From Rosa chinensis (taxonomy: Eukaryota > Streptophyta > Magnoliopsida > Rosales > Rosaceae): a stretch of DNA of 64,000 nucleotides. Below the pieces are notes generated by a model. The model was not told where the DNA came from. It searched no databases and was given only the letters and a program-made list of their open reading frames with translations. Position numbers and translations under genes: made by a program. Shown piece by piece: positions 46,262 to 57,660 of this stretch. The first letter of the stretch is position 1, and every line of letters starts with the position of its first letter. The stretch covers positions 44,281,139 through 44,345,138 of the forward strand of contig NC_037094.1 in assembly GCF_002994745.2 (NCBI RefSeq), read 5' to 3'.

Positions 46262-47070
46262 TTTAACTAATGAATCACCATCAGAGCCCAATTTTGTTGC
46301 CTGAGGGGGACACAACAAGCTCATCAAAGCTTTAAACAAGAGCGTGTAGGAGGTGTTGGTGCAGTAATTGATGACATCTCTGGTAGAGGATTGCTGAATG
46401 ACGAATATAAGGAGACCGATTTCTCATTTTTGCTTCTATAGTTCCTCTTCATTTCATTGTAATGTGTTGACCTCAGAAGTTTAGTGAATTGCTATATTTC
46501 AGTTTTAGGTAGAAACTTTATTTTTGAAAATAAGTGAAATATTTGCAGTTTCTGATTTTAGTAGGGCCACATTGTCATATTTCAGAATATCTTGATGACC
46601 CCAAATTATGTGAAAATGGAAATTCGTATTTCCGAGGTGTTCAGTGAGACTGGGATTAATGAGTGCAAATATACGACACATGTAAAACTGGAAATTCATC
46701 TGAAACTCAGCTAAGGACAGACTTGTGTGGTTTCTGGTTTGTTTTTGAGATCTTCCCATCTTTTCTTGAGCCAGAATTAGCAATATCGAAAGTAAAGCTC
46801 ACGATTTCTTACTCTACTTCAATCATATGATTACGATGAAATATCATAGAGGCATCTCAAGCGTTTTCTATTTTTCATAACCGTATGGCTCTCTCCCCAG
46901 CTGCGGCTTCCATTGTGTTTGAAAATCTCTCATCTTTTTGGTCCGGTGGTGGCCTTTCCTCTGACGCAAAAGGGATGCATGGTGAACTGGCGATGGATCG
47001 GCTCTGGTCGATTGCTTGTATGTCGATTTGGTTACATGTTGTCGAATGTGAAATTGCTTATGTAGTAACT
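46262..47070. other. 3' flank of the RETICULATA-RELATED gene
   Basis: Probable 3' UTR at first, then AT-rich intergenic DNA. Short open frames (for example 46885-47139) show no family resemblance and no supporting signals. Confidence 0.5.
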
Positions 47071-47078
47071 CTATTTAC

Positions 47079-47472
47079 CAGGGGCGGATCTAGGTATGAG
47101 GTGGGGAGGACTCAAGCCCTCCTCAAACTTTTGGGTTGAAAAAAAATAAACTATATATATATATGTATATTTTTTGTTTATATGTATATTTGTTTAACGA
47201 AGCCCACTCGAACACCTGAATTATCAAAGTCAAACTCCTCTGTGGCTCTCCCATTCTCTCCGTCCATCACAAATTCTCATTCTTCCCAAAAAGGCCTAAA
47301 TTCCGAACTAATAAATTTAATCTTTGAACACTTGAACTCTTAGGTTCTCATCTCCCCACTCTTGTATTCCCACACCTGTGCATAATTGTACTAAAAATTT
47401 TTTTTGGGCTTCGTCCAAAGAAACACATGAATACGTAGCCCTCTCCATTTTCAAATCCTAGATCCGCCACTG
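47079..47472. mobile_element. hAT-type MITE, 394 bp, 8-bp target duplication
   Basis: Ends CAGGGGCGGATCTAGG and, inverted, CAGTGGCGGATCTAGG. Flanked by CTATTTAC on both sides (47071-47078 and 47473-47480), a perfect 8-bp duplication typical of hAT. No coding capacity. Confidence 0.92.
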
Positions 47473-47541
47473 CTATTTACCCGTCTGTATTTGAAAGACG
47501 GGTTGTCATGATAATTTTTTTTTCTCCCTCTTATTGTGACC

Positions 47542-47985
47542 AGGAGGGCTTTTGGGACACTTTTTCACTTGAGACCAAATTTTTTTTTTCATTGTTAGCG
47601 GATAGTAATACTCTCTAGTCTCTCGCATATATTAGTATTATTGTTCATATACTCAATGAACTCTCTACTCAATTGTGTTAAGCTGTTGTTGGATTTAAAT
47701 TACAAAGTAAAAAATGGTAAAAAAATAATTAGTTAGTTAAAACTTAATTTTTTTTTTCCTCACTAGGAGGGCTTTTGGGACATTTTTTCAGTTGAGACCA
47801 ATTTTTTTTTTTCCATTGTTAACAGATAGTAATAGGCTCTCGCATATATTAGTATTATTGTTCATATACTCAACCAACTCTCTACTCAATTGTGTTAAAC
47901 TGTTGTTGGATTTAAATTACAAGGTGAAAAAGGGTAAAAATAATTATTTAGTTAAAACTTAATTTCTTTTTTTTGTTATTATACC
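47542..47985. repeat. Tandem duplication, two units of about 223 bp
   Basis: AGGAGGGCTTTTGGGACA at 47542 recurs at 47765; both units continue through GTTGTTGGATTTAAATTACAA to AAAACTTAATTT. Roughly 90% alike by eye. Non-coding, upstream of the ELO gene. Confidence 0.88.
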
Positions 47986-48223
47986 CCATTGAATCTGAAC
48001 ACTTTGTGATCGGTTTAGCTGTTCCATGGCTGCCTTGATACTGGCACCCTTGGATAAGTTTGTGGGTCCTACATTTAAAGATAACGCTACGTGGCGAGAT
48101 CTGAACCGCATTAACCTATTGTTTTTTTAGGTAAATTAAGGTCGTCTACAACCTTTCCCCAGTTGCGCTGCTTTTCGTCACTAGATCAAGTACCAACGAC
48201 TTTCACATTGACGGCGGCGCGTG

Positions 48224-49003
48224 ATGAAGTCAAACCTCCAATACTGGCTAGTAGAGCACCCAAGCATCCTCCACTTCTCATGGACGGAGGGTCAAACCCC
48301 TGCCTCCACCCCACTCTTCCTCATCCTCGCCCTCCTCTCCTATCTCTCCCTCACTCTGCTCCTCACGCGCCTCCCTCTCTCCCCCCTCAACCCCGCCCTC
48401 CTCAAACCAATCTCAGCCCTCCACAACCTCACCCTCCTCCTCCTCTCCCTCATCATGGCCGTCGCTTGCACCCTCTCCATCCTCTCCTCCCCTTCCTCCA
48501 CCCTCTGCTTCTCCCCCCACACCAACCCCACCGGGCCCCTCTTCTTCTGGGCCTACGTCTTCTACCTCTCCAAGATCCTCGAACTCCTCGACACCCTCTT
48601 CATCATCCTCAGTGGCTCCCTCCGCCGCCTCTCCTTCCTCCACGTGTACCACCACGCCACCGTCCTCGTCATGTGCTACCTCTGGCTCCACACTCGCCAG
48701 TCCCTCTTCCCGGTGGCGCTCGTGACCAATGCCTCCGTGCACGTGCTCATGTACGCCTACTACATGCTCTGCGCGGTTGGGATCCGCCCCAGGTGGAAGC
48801 GGGCCGTCACGGACTGCCAGATAGTCCAGTTCGTGTTCAGCTTTGCGGTGTCGGGTCGGATGCTCTACCTGCATTTCTCCGGGTCCGGCTGCTCCGGAAT
48901 ATGGGGATGGTGCTTCAATGCCGTCTTCAATGCCTCGCTTTTGGCTCTCTTCCTTGACTTTCATGGCAAGAGCTATGCGGGTCCAAAGGATAAACGGTCA
49001 TGA
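48224..49003 (+). CDS. ELO-family very-long-chain fatty acid elongase (HOS3/ELO3-like), intronless
   Basis: 259 residues from ATG at 48224 (MKSNLQYWLVEHPSI) to TGA at 49001-49003. Several hydrophobic membrane segments. Conserved ELO boxes in order: FYLSKILELLDTLFIIL (about residues 107-123), the histidine box HVYHH (about 137-141), NASVHVLMYAYY (about 165-176) and CQIVQFVFS (about 196-204). ELO proteins are condensing enzymes of the ER membrane that add two carbons from malonyl-CoA to acyl-CoA; in plants their part is small beside the KCS enzymes. Much richer in C than its surroundings, especially at third positions. The ATG was chosen because the family begins with this YWLVxHP segment shortly after its start. 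A second long frame over the same DNA is Pro-rich and is a shadow. Confidence 0.93.
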   Translation: MKSNLQYWLVEHPSILHFSWTEGQTPASTPLFLILALLSYLSLTLLLTRLPLSPLNPALLKPISALHNLTLLLLSLIMAVACTLSILSSPSSTLCFSPHTNPTGPLFFWAYVFYLSKILELLDTLFIILSGSLRRLSFLHVYHHATVLVMCYLWLHTRQSLFPVALVTNASVHVLMYAYYMLCAVGIRPRWKRAVTDCQIVQFVFSFAVSGRMLYLHFSGSGCSGIWGWCFNAVFNASLLALFLDFHGKSYAGPKDKRS

Positions 49004-49569
49004 TCCATATTTTATCTGATTTTTTCCGCGCCCATTTCACAGATGCACCAGAAATTGCAATTTGATTCACTCTTTTTTTTTTTTGGGGCTTCTGTTGAGC
49101 TTTGGTGTTTGTTTTCATGGATGGAACTAGCATCTTGGCACCTAATTAAGATGCTTGCCTGCTGTGGGATAATGTTTCTGCAGTACACAGTACAAACTGT
49201 TTTTATCTTTGTCTCTTTGTTATGTGTATTTTTGGAGGTTGAAGTTTTGGTGGAGATACATAGATGTCTCTAACTTGGGTTCATTTCTCGACTCGATGTA
49301 ATATTTAGGCCTAAAGCAGTAAAGCATAGAACAAAGGGTAGCAATGGGTATACGATATGGATTTTACCATTATGTAGTCTAATTCTAATCTAATTTTCAG
49401 TTTTGTACGATCATTGGACTGTAATGAGATAGTGAGGTACATATTTCATATAAAATAGGATACTTTTATGAATTTCTCATACTAAAAATGAGAAATAATT
49501 AATTTGAGAAGGATAGTGGCAATACGGTAAGAGTACTCGGATCGTGTTTTAAGTGTGTGAGAGGACATG
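49004..49569. other. 3' flank of the ELO gene
   Basis: Probable 3' UTR, then AT-rich DNA up to the hAT-like element. No gene seen. Confidence 0.5.
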
Positions 49570-49875
49570 GGTATGAATAGGGGTCATCATTTGGCCCTTA
49601 GGTCCTAAACCCGTCCGGCCCATAGGGCCGAAGCCCGACCCGGCCATTGCATTAGGATAGGCCTGCCCGACCCTTTTTAAAATAGGGTAGGGTGTGGGCC
49701 ATAAGAACGAAACCCGGCCCGGCCGAATAAGCCCTAATAATTTTCTATTTTTTCTATTTTTTAATTATGTTTCTCTTTTTTATATAATATGCAATTTATC
49801 TCTTTCTTTGTAATTAATTTCTTAAGATTTGTTTTCTTTAGTTTTTATTTTCTTTGTTACATAACAATTAATATT

Positions 49876-51509
49876 TTTTGGGAAATAGATAACTTCATTA
49901 ACTTATCCATGGCCAGAAGGCACATACATTACAAGCTGTCTCATACCAACAGATCTAGCTAGCACAAGTTGCCAAGCAAATGATAAGTACCCTCATTGAA
50001 AACAAATGCGCTCACTTATTAAAGTGCCTAGCTAAATGCTCAAAACCCAAAACTATATAAGCTCTTGCTATAGCAACCAAACCGCCTAGAGACCTCAATT
50101 TGTGTACGATTAAAGTAGCTAACTTACATAGCACTAGACTCTAAAACAAATACTAGGCATAGAAACATCAAAACTTAGAGTTTCCCCTTACCCTTAGCTT
50201 TAGGGCCAATCTCCTGAGTAGTAGTAGCAGCCGGGTAGGTAAGACGCAAAGGGGTCAAAACCACCTTCTTGTGAGGTCGGGAACCCTTGTTTTTGCTACC
50301 AAGCGGTCTGCCCAACTTCTTCTTCATTGTCACAAGTGCGACATCATCCTCAACTTCAGTCAAACCAAGAGCTTCCGCATGCAGAGTGAGAAGCTTGCCA
50401 CCCGAAAGAGTTTTGAATTTCTTGGAGAGGGATCAACTGTCTCTTGTCGACCTCTTTTCTTATAGGTCAAAGTTTGCTTCTGACCAACTTGCATGGTGGA
50501 GGCCGGTGGAAGATCCTTTGTTCCTGAATCAGAAGGTTCCACCGAGGACACCTCAGTAGCCATGTCTGGCAAAGCACCCTCATGATCCGTGCCTTCCAAA
50601 TCTGCCGTGTTGGGCACGGTACCTTCAGGATCCGTAGGTTCAATGGTGGAACGCTCTAGACGTCGAATAACTGGCTTCTTCTTTGTCAGCAAGGAGGAAG
50701 AAGGCATAGGTAACTCATGGGGATTCTTGGTAGAGAAAGCAAAAGAGCCGCCCAAGGAAGAAGGGCTGCCACCAAAATTCACAACCCTAGGATTAGAAAG
50801 AGCCACAGCCTCCTCACACTTCGCTAGGGGCCAAGAAAACCCTACGCTCTAGAAGAACTGGCTTCGAAATATCATGTTTAAAGAAGATGCGCACAACACC
50901 TTTGCGAAACTCTCTCTTATCATAATCCAAATAGCCGCCCAGAAGGTTTCCAATGAGAATGAGGTTGTCGGGTTCCTCGTAGAGAGAAGGGATACCCGAA
51001 ACCCTAACCCATACCTTACATACTTCAAAGGGACATCAGCGATGGGGGTGATACCATCATACTCCTCCAGACAGACCGGAACCTGGTCATAGCACCAAAC
51101 ACCACCCTTAAGCACCTTGTTCCGATCCCTGATCAGATCAAAGGAGAAGAGGAACCTGTTGTCCGCCTTTTCTTGGATGCCGAAGTCCTTCTCCACCATC
51201 CAGGTCTAGAAGAACTGGGATTTGAAGGTGTTGGAGTCCACCGGTTTCCGAGTGAGTGGTTTCCCTAGAAGAAAAGATTGAGCAGAGCGACGAACCGGAC
51301 CTCCTCCAATATTTCCCAAATTCGGGGCTTTACCCCATTCAGCCAGCGCCAGAGAGGCAGCAAAACTGGCAGTGACAGCGTCTATTGTAGCCATGGCAAA
51401 GTGAGGAAGGATCAAGGACAGCGGGAGACACTGACTACAGAAACTAGGGTTTAGGAGAGAGCGACTAGGGTCGAGAGAAAATCTCGCTGGTTTTCAAGTA
51501 GAACATTAA
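49876..51509 (-). mobile_element. ORF1-only L1-type retroposon, copy 2, with target duplication
   Basis: Minus strand. Flanked by AATTAATATT at 49866-49875 and 51510-51519, a perfect 10-bp duplication. The 3' end reads ATCTATTTCCC and a short A run; the 5' leader (51509-51395) is pyrimidine-rich with CCCTAGT words. Between them are only ORF1 and a 3' UTR of about 300 bp. Total length is 1634 bp; no ORF2 trace. Confidence 0.82.
50175..51415 (-). pseudogene. L1-type ORF1 protein of copy 2, degenerate
   Basis: Leader codons at 51415 (MILPHFAMATIDAVTASFAA), with the inner ATG at 51394 more like the family start. Then comes a DUF4283 region (51199-50849; ADNRFLFSFDLIRDRNKVLKGGVWCYD, read as pieces), and a Ser/Glu/Pro-rich part (50806-50400). 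The basic C-terminus GRPLGSKNKGSRPHKK lies at about 50330-50280, and the stop at 50175. At least three frame changes or stops break it. The family zinc knuckle is not visible, so part of the middle may be deleted. Confidence 0.7.
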
Positions 51510-51982
51510 AATTAATATTAGGAGATTTAGAGAGATAGTTATTGAATATAACCACCTTAACTAATATTAATAAATGTTATAAGTTAATTCCTATACACAC
51601 ACACATATATTAAATATGATCAACTAAAAACAATGTCTTATATTACCTATATAACCATTGAGCTACATTTTGAGGGAAAAAAAATAATGTAAGTTTTTGT
51701 TTTTATTAAACAAAATAAGGCCCTTTTCGGCCCTATTAGAAAGGTCGGCCCGACCCGGCCCTTTTGGCCCTAATAGATCGGGCTTTTAGGGCGGGTAAGG
51801 GTTAGCATATTTAAGCCCCGGCCCGACCCTACCCGACCATAAATTTTGTTGACTTTGACTAGGCCTGGCCCAGTCCGACCCTAAGCCCTAAAGTTTAGGG
51901 TAGGGCTGGCCCTAACCTGGCCCATGATGACCCCTAGGTATGATCATGCCTGAACTATAGAGCATAAGAGATAGGGAGGGAC

Positions 51983-52955
51983 GTCTGACACATAGAGATC
52001 ATTACCAGATCTAGAACTAGGAACCCAAGAGTCTCTCTCTCTAAACTTAGAGAGAGAAACCAGATCTAGAACTATAGCTCTCTCTCCCTTCTCTCTTCCC
52101 CAGATTGTGATCCCTCTTGATCTCGATCAGTGGCTTGAGAGTTGGGGGGGGGGGGGGGGGCCTCTCCTTGCTCTGTGTTGCACTCACTTCATCTCCCTTG
52201 ATTATCTCACACCCTCTGTGGTGGCTTTACATCCTCTGTGGTGGCTTTATTCCCTCTTTGTGGTGATTTCCTGACTTATGTTCAGATTTAGAGGACTTTG
52301 TTCCTTCTTTCTTTGTCAAACATCCCATAAAATTTTCAAACCCACAAACCTCCATGATTCCCCTCACCCATTTCCTCACATAAACTCCCTTCCAACTACC
52401 AAAGACTTGTTCCTTGAAGATTCTTATGGCTACCTCTTAAAAGTGAGAAACACTTACCTAGAGGTGTATGGGTGCTCACGCATGGGTGTTTCACCCCCAT
52501 TCACCATTGGATTTTTTCTTTGCTATTGGCTTCTGTCCCATTTTAGTGGCGTCGGTTTCTTCCCGGTTTGAGTTTCTCTGGTGGAGAAGAGAGTGTTAGT
52601 GTGTGGGTTTGGCTCCAATTTATCATCTCATTACCTTGGTTTCGATTGGATTTGTATTTTGGGATTGTTTTGGCAGCGGTTATTAGGTTTTTATCTCCTC
52701 AATATGGCACTTTTCCCTACCTTTTTACTCCGAGCGGCACAGATGGATTAGGTGGCGGCTGTTGTATTGTAGGAGATGATGTTTTTCTTAAACTTTAGGG
52801 TTACACTCTTTTACCCTATCTATGTGGATTTGGGTTGAGTAGTAATTTTCCTTGTTAGGTTTACTTGTAATTGGGCCTTGTTTGGGCTCTTTCCATTGGG
52901 TTCTTCCCCTTTAGTTTTTAATGAATGATTTCATTGACCAAAAAAAAAAAAAAAA
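51983..52955 (+). mobile_element. Non-LTR retroposon without RT, 14-bp target duplication
   Basis: Flanked by AGATAGGGAGGGAC at 51969-51982 and 52956-52969. Ends TTTCATTGACC and an A17-type tail (52939-52955). The tail motif is almost the same as that of the LINE at 11225-11672 (TTTCATTTACC-A), so it may have been moved by that LINE type. The interior has a G17 run (52144-52160), pyrimidine-rich repeats and short frames (52278-52571; 52568-52798) that I do not recognise. Confidence 0.78.
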
Positions 52956-53016
52956 AGATAGGGAGGGACCAAATTAATGTGAAGTCAAATTAGGTATTGT
53001 ACCAAAGAAGAGGTAG

Positions 53017-53815
<799 letters not shown>

Positions 53816-53941
53816 CTTTTTTTTTTTTTTTGGAGAACTGGATAATTCCATTACGAAACGGGAAAACTCAAATAGGCCTAAAGAGACAAGGCCCAATGTC
53901 TTACAAGAAAGAAAGAAAGGAAACTCATCTCCACCTCGTTC
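53816..53941 (-). repeat. Probable LINE 3' end fragment
   Basis: On the minus strand a 3' UTR-like stretch ends CCAGTTCTCCA followed by an A17 run (T run 53817-53833). The plan is like the other L1 tails here. Too short to place in a family. Confidence 0.4.
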
Positions 53942-54217
53942 TGTTAGAACCATTCCCTATTAACCCTAAGAATATCTTTTGTAGCCCAAGTGAGGCAAGC
54001 TCAAGTACTACAATTGTAATAGGTCCAGTTAGCCCAGTAGCTAGATGACAAGTCAGGTGGTCCCTATGACACGTGGCTCTTGCCAGTTGTAAGTGATGAG
54101 ATCCTCATCCCTTATATTTTGTAACTGGAACCCAATTGAGGGACATGAATGAATCTCCTTTGAAGTTTTTTTCCATTTCCTTAATCTTTATGCTTCCCTT
54201 CTAATCGGTACCTATCA
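53942..54217 (+). repeat. 5' LTR of the Reina-like element
   Basis: TG ... CA, 276 bp, three bases before the primer site. No USE box seen here, in contrast to the Tat LTRs. Confidence 0.75.
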
Positions 54218-54219
54218 TC

Positions 54220-54231
54220 TGGTATCAGAGA
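54220..54231 (+). other. Primer binding site, initiator tRNA-Met
   Basis: TGGTATCAGAGA, matching the usual TGGTATCAGAGC of plant retroelements. Confidence 0.85.
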
Positions 54232-54241
54232 CCTTCGATCT

Positions 54242-55503
54242 ATGAGGGGCCTCCAAGTCTCCTCCCCGTCCAACACCCAAACACAGCCACCTCCACCTCC
54301 ACCGACATCTCCTCAACCACCACGCACGGCCACTACCTCTGCTACCCTTCCACCACCACCACTCGAAGATGAGCCCCTCACTATCTTTCAAGCATCTATG
54401 GACCTCCTGCAATCCCAGCAGTTGGAGGACTTACACACCTCTATCGATGCCATCACCCATAGCCAAACTAATATGGCTCATCAGTTCACAGCACTTCAGC
54501 AACTACTCTTCAGCAGACTACAACCACAACAGCATACCCCACCCAGTTCTTCCCAATCCTATACCACCACATGGCAGCTTCTAACTCCTTCCACCACTAT
54601 TTCGACACCAAGCTTCTACCCCTCTACTCCTGCCGCTCAACCTCACATTTCATTTGGCTCCATACTAGCCCCCATTACTTCATGGCCAACACTCACCCTA
54701 CCCACTTCCTCTTCACAACCCCCTACAACTGCTGTAGCAAGCCCTTCCCACTCGACACCCATGACACCGAGCCCACCTCCTTCCTCCACCCGTTTGCAAT
54801 ACTCTACCTTTCCTCATTACAGCCACCGCCTTCCTACGCCACCACGGCGTTCTACACACCATACATTGGCCAAACCTCCTACCCTCCATTCTCCACAATT
54901 ACTCCGCACAGAACCCTTCCTCCTTATCCGGGACACCAGGAATCCTACCCATATCGACCTCCAAAAATTGACCTTCCACCCTTCACCGGTGATGATGCGG
55001 TCGGTTGGTTAGCCATAACCGAACGGTATATCCGGGCCTAACACATTCCCTTACCGGAACTCGTATCCACCATAGCCTCCCACTTTGGCCCAGACGCCTC
55101 CATTTGGATGACGTCCTTTCAGCAGCGCCATCCAACGGCTACTTGGGATTGCTTTGTGACCGCCTTCCTCGAGCATTTTGGGGCGGGTAACACAACGGAT
55201 TTCAAGGTGGCGCTCTCCCATTTGCAACACACCTCCTCGGTGGACTCATACATCACCGAATTCACCAAGTTATCCTGCAGGGCTCCAGATTGGTCAGATG
55301 AGCAGCTATTACCGATCTTCATTGGTGGTCTCAAGCCGGAGCTCCGGCATGATGTCATGGCATTAGAGCCTGACACCTTGGCCAAAGCCCAATGCCTAGC
55401 TAGGCGCTATGAGGCCAGATTAACTGATACACGGGTCCACAGTTTCAGTCGCACGTCACAGTGGTCCTTTCAAACAGGGCCAAACAGTGGTCCCTCATTT
55501 TAG
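54242..55503 (+). pseudogene. Gag of the Reina-like element
   Basis: ATG at 54242 begins a Pro/Thr/Ser-rich N-terminus. The gag core follows in shifted frames: KIDLPPFTGDDAVGWL (about 54965-55010), then FLEHFGAGNTTDFKVALSHL and FIGGLKPELRHDV (55160-55350). There is a stop at about 55039 and at least one frame change near 54900-55000. No zinc knuckle seen. Confidence 0.8.
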
Positions 55504-55504
55504 T

Positions 55505-57660
55505 CCAGCCAAGCCACGTCCAGCCACGCCTCAACGGCTCCTCAATTGCAACAACCCAATCAAAGCCCTCCCTCTGCTTCCACTACCTAACAAGTCCACA
55601 GACCCGGACCCGAGGCTCCGTCGCTGGTCTACCCCTGTTCAATGAGAATGACAGGCCAGAGGGCTCTGCTTCCACTATGATGAACCTTATTCTGACACCC
55701 ATGTGTGCAAGAAGCCCATACTAGCCATATTGGATTGTCCTGACACCTCGGATGACACCCCAAAACTCGATCCCAATCCTATTCCACCAGAAGAGGAAGT
55801 TGCAAACAATATGCCTGATTACCCACTCCACACCATCACCCAATCCTCACTTTGTTAAATGATGCGTTTCCATGGTACAGTCAACGATCACTCGGTCAGC
55901 ATTTTTGTCGATTGTGGTTCAGTGACCAACTTCCTCAATCCTGCCATTGCCACGCAACTAGGGGTCCCCATTACTCCTTCCCCCAAATTCTGGTTCACTA
56001 CAGAGACCGGCCAACCTATCCAACCTGCTGGTATTGCAGCGGACCTCACCGTGGCTATTCAAGGGTATGAATTTGCAGATTCCTTCCTACTCCTTCCCGT
56101 TCATAGGTGCGATCTTCTCCTTGAAGCCTAGTGGCTCGACACTTTGGGTTTTATTGGATGGCACTTGGCGGAAAAATTGATGATGTTTACAGCAAATGGG
56201 TGCTGTCATGTGTTGCAAGGGTTAACCCCAAACTCATCATTGATAGACACCTCAGTTATCTCGGCCTTGTGTGCCATTCTTCCTCGGGAACATGTTGACT
56301 GCCTTCACCCTAGCCCAAAATCCCCTGGGCCACAGCCTCTAGCCCACAATTCATCTATTCAACTCTTGCTCGGCCAGTTTAAAGAATTATTCCAGCCACC
56401 CCAAGGCCTACCTCCCAAACGGCCCATGGATCACTGCATACCACTTGCTCCTAATACAAGCCCGGTTAATGTGCGGCCATATAGGTATGCTCACTCCCAA
56501 AAAGGGAACTGCCATGGAAAGTCAAGTCCGTGAGATGCCAGCCCAAGGTCACATCCGACCAAGCCGCAATCCCTTCTCTTCTCCGGTATTACTAGTCCGC
56601 AAGAAAGAAGGTACATGGCGTTTTTGTGTGGACTACCGATCACTTAATTCCGTGACTATCAAGGATCGATTTCCTATACCCATAGTGGATGAACTCCTTG
56701 ATGAGTTGCATGGTGCTCGTTACTTCACCAAATTGGATCTTCATTCCGGCTATCATCAAATCCGGATGCATGAGTAGAACATCCCAAAAACCGCCTTTCG
56801 CACACATGATGGTCACTACGAATTTGTGGTAATGCCCTTTGGTCTCTCTAATGCTCCTTCCACATTTCAAGCACTCATGAATCAATTATTTAAACCACTT
56901 CTTTGAAATTTTGTATTAGTCTTTTTCGATGATATTTTGGTTTATAGTAAGGATTTAGAGTCACACATTAACCATCTTGACCAAGTATTCAAGCTACTTG
57001 AAGCTAATCATCTCAAAGTTAAGCTGTCCAAGTGTACCTTTGCTCAAGCTTCGGTCAATTATCTAGGCCATGTGATTTCCTGTGAAGGTGTATTTGCTGA
57101 CCCAGAGAAGGTGCAAAGCCTACTTGATTGGCCCAAACAAACTTCTGTGAAAGCCTTGAGAGGGTTCTTTGGCCTCGCGGGCTATTACTGAAGATTCATG
57201 TGCCATTTTGGGCTTATTTCCAAGCCCTTCACAGACATGCTTAGGGCAGATAATTTCTGCTGGACTCCTGAATCAGAAGTTGCCTTCTCCAAGCTCAAAG
57301 AGGCCGTGACCACTGCACCTAACCTGGCTCTCCCCAACTTTTCCAAATCATTTATAGTTGAAACCGATGCCAGTGGCTCCAGCATTGGAGCGGTGCTGTC
57401 GCAAGACTGCCACCCCGTGGCTTACTTGAGCAAAGCCTTATCTGGAAAAAATCAATCCCTCTCTGTTTACGATAAGGAGATGTTGGCCATCCTCTTTGCC
57501 GTGGATAAATGGCGTCCTTATTTGCTGGGTCATGAGTTCACAATTCTCACTAACCATCAGACTCTGAAGCATCTCCTTACTCAGCGGATCACCACTCCTT
57601 CCCAGCACAAGTGGCTAGCGAAATTGTTGGGTTATGATTACCGTATTGAGTACCGCCTGT
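55505..57660 (+). pseudogene. Protease, RT and RNase H of the Reina-like element
   Basis: Protease around 55860-56130 with FVDCGSVTNFLN, where most relatives have DSG (Cys for Ser), followed by a stop. RT from about 56490: [15 protein letters not shown], then FFDDILVYS near 56925-56950. RNase H at 57300-57655 (VETDASGSSIGAVLSQD; SVYDKEMLAILFAVDKW). Stops at about 56130, 56775, 56905 and 57189. The sequence ends inside the RNase H-integrase linker (YRIEYRL). Confidence 0.85.

Larger units (their letters stand above)
49578..51936. mobile_element. Non-autonomous hAT-like element, 2.36 kb, with nested retroposon
   Basis: Inverted ends TAGGGGTCATCAT and ATGATGACCCCTA, next to GGCC/GGGCC-rich subterminal stretches (49590-49730 and 51720-51930). 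Flanked by GGTATGAA (49570-49577) and GGTATGAT (51937-51944), 7 of 8 alike. No transposase seen; most of the length is a nested ORF1-only retroposon (49876-51509). Without it the element is about 0.7 kb. Relatives: 18655-18886 and perhaps 58847-59000. Confidence 0.8.
53942..57660 (+). mobile_element. Chromovirus-type Ty3/gypsy element with short LTR (Reina-like), 3'-truncated
   Basis: LTR of 276 bp (53942-54217, TGTTAGAACC ... CCTATCA), primer site TGGTATCAGAG for initiator tRNA-Met, gag, protease, RT and RNase H in order. It breaks off at 57660; integrase, chromodomain and 3' LTR are missing. Many stops. Short LTRs with this primer site are typical of Reina-type elements. Confidence 0.85.

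Noticed and set aside
46885..47139. 84-codon ORF between the host genes
   Set aside because: It runs into the hAT MITE at 47079 and has no resemblance to a known family.
48163..48957. 264-codon Pro-rich frame overlapping the ELO gene
   Set aside because: Shadow of the C-rich ELO coding sequence in another frame; no family resemblance.
52144..52160. G17 run as a G-quadruplex regulatory site
   Set aside because: Single homopolymer within a retroposon; length may also be unreliable in sequencing.
52278..52798. Two ORFs of 97 and 76 codons
   Set aside because: Inside a retroposon, no recognisable domain, no supporting signals.
54571..55041. 156-codon frame as its own protein
   Set aside because: It is part of the frameshifted gag of the Reina-like element.
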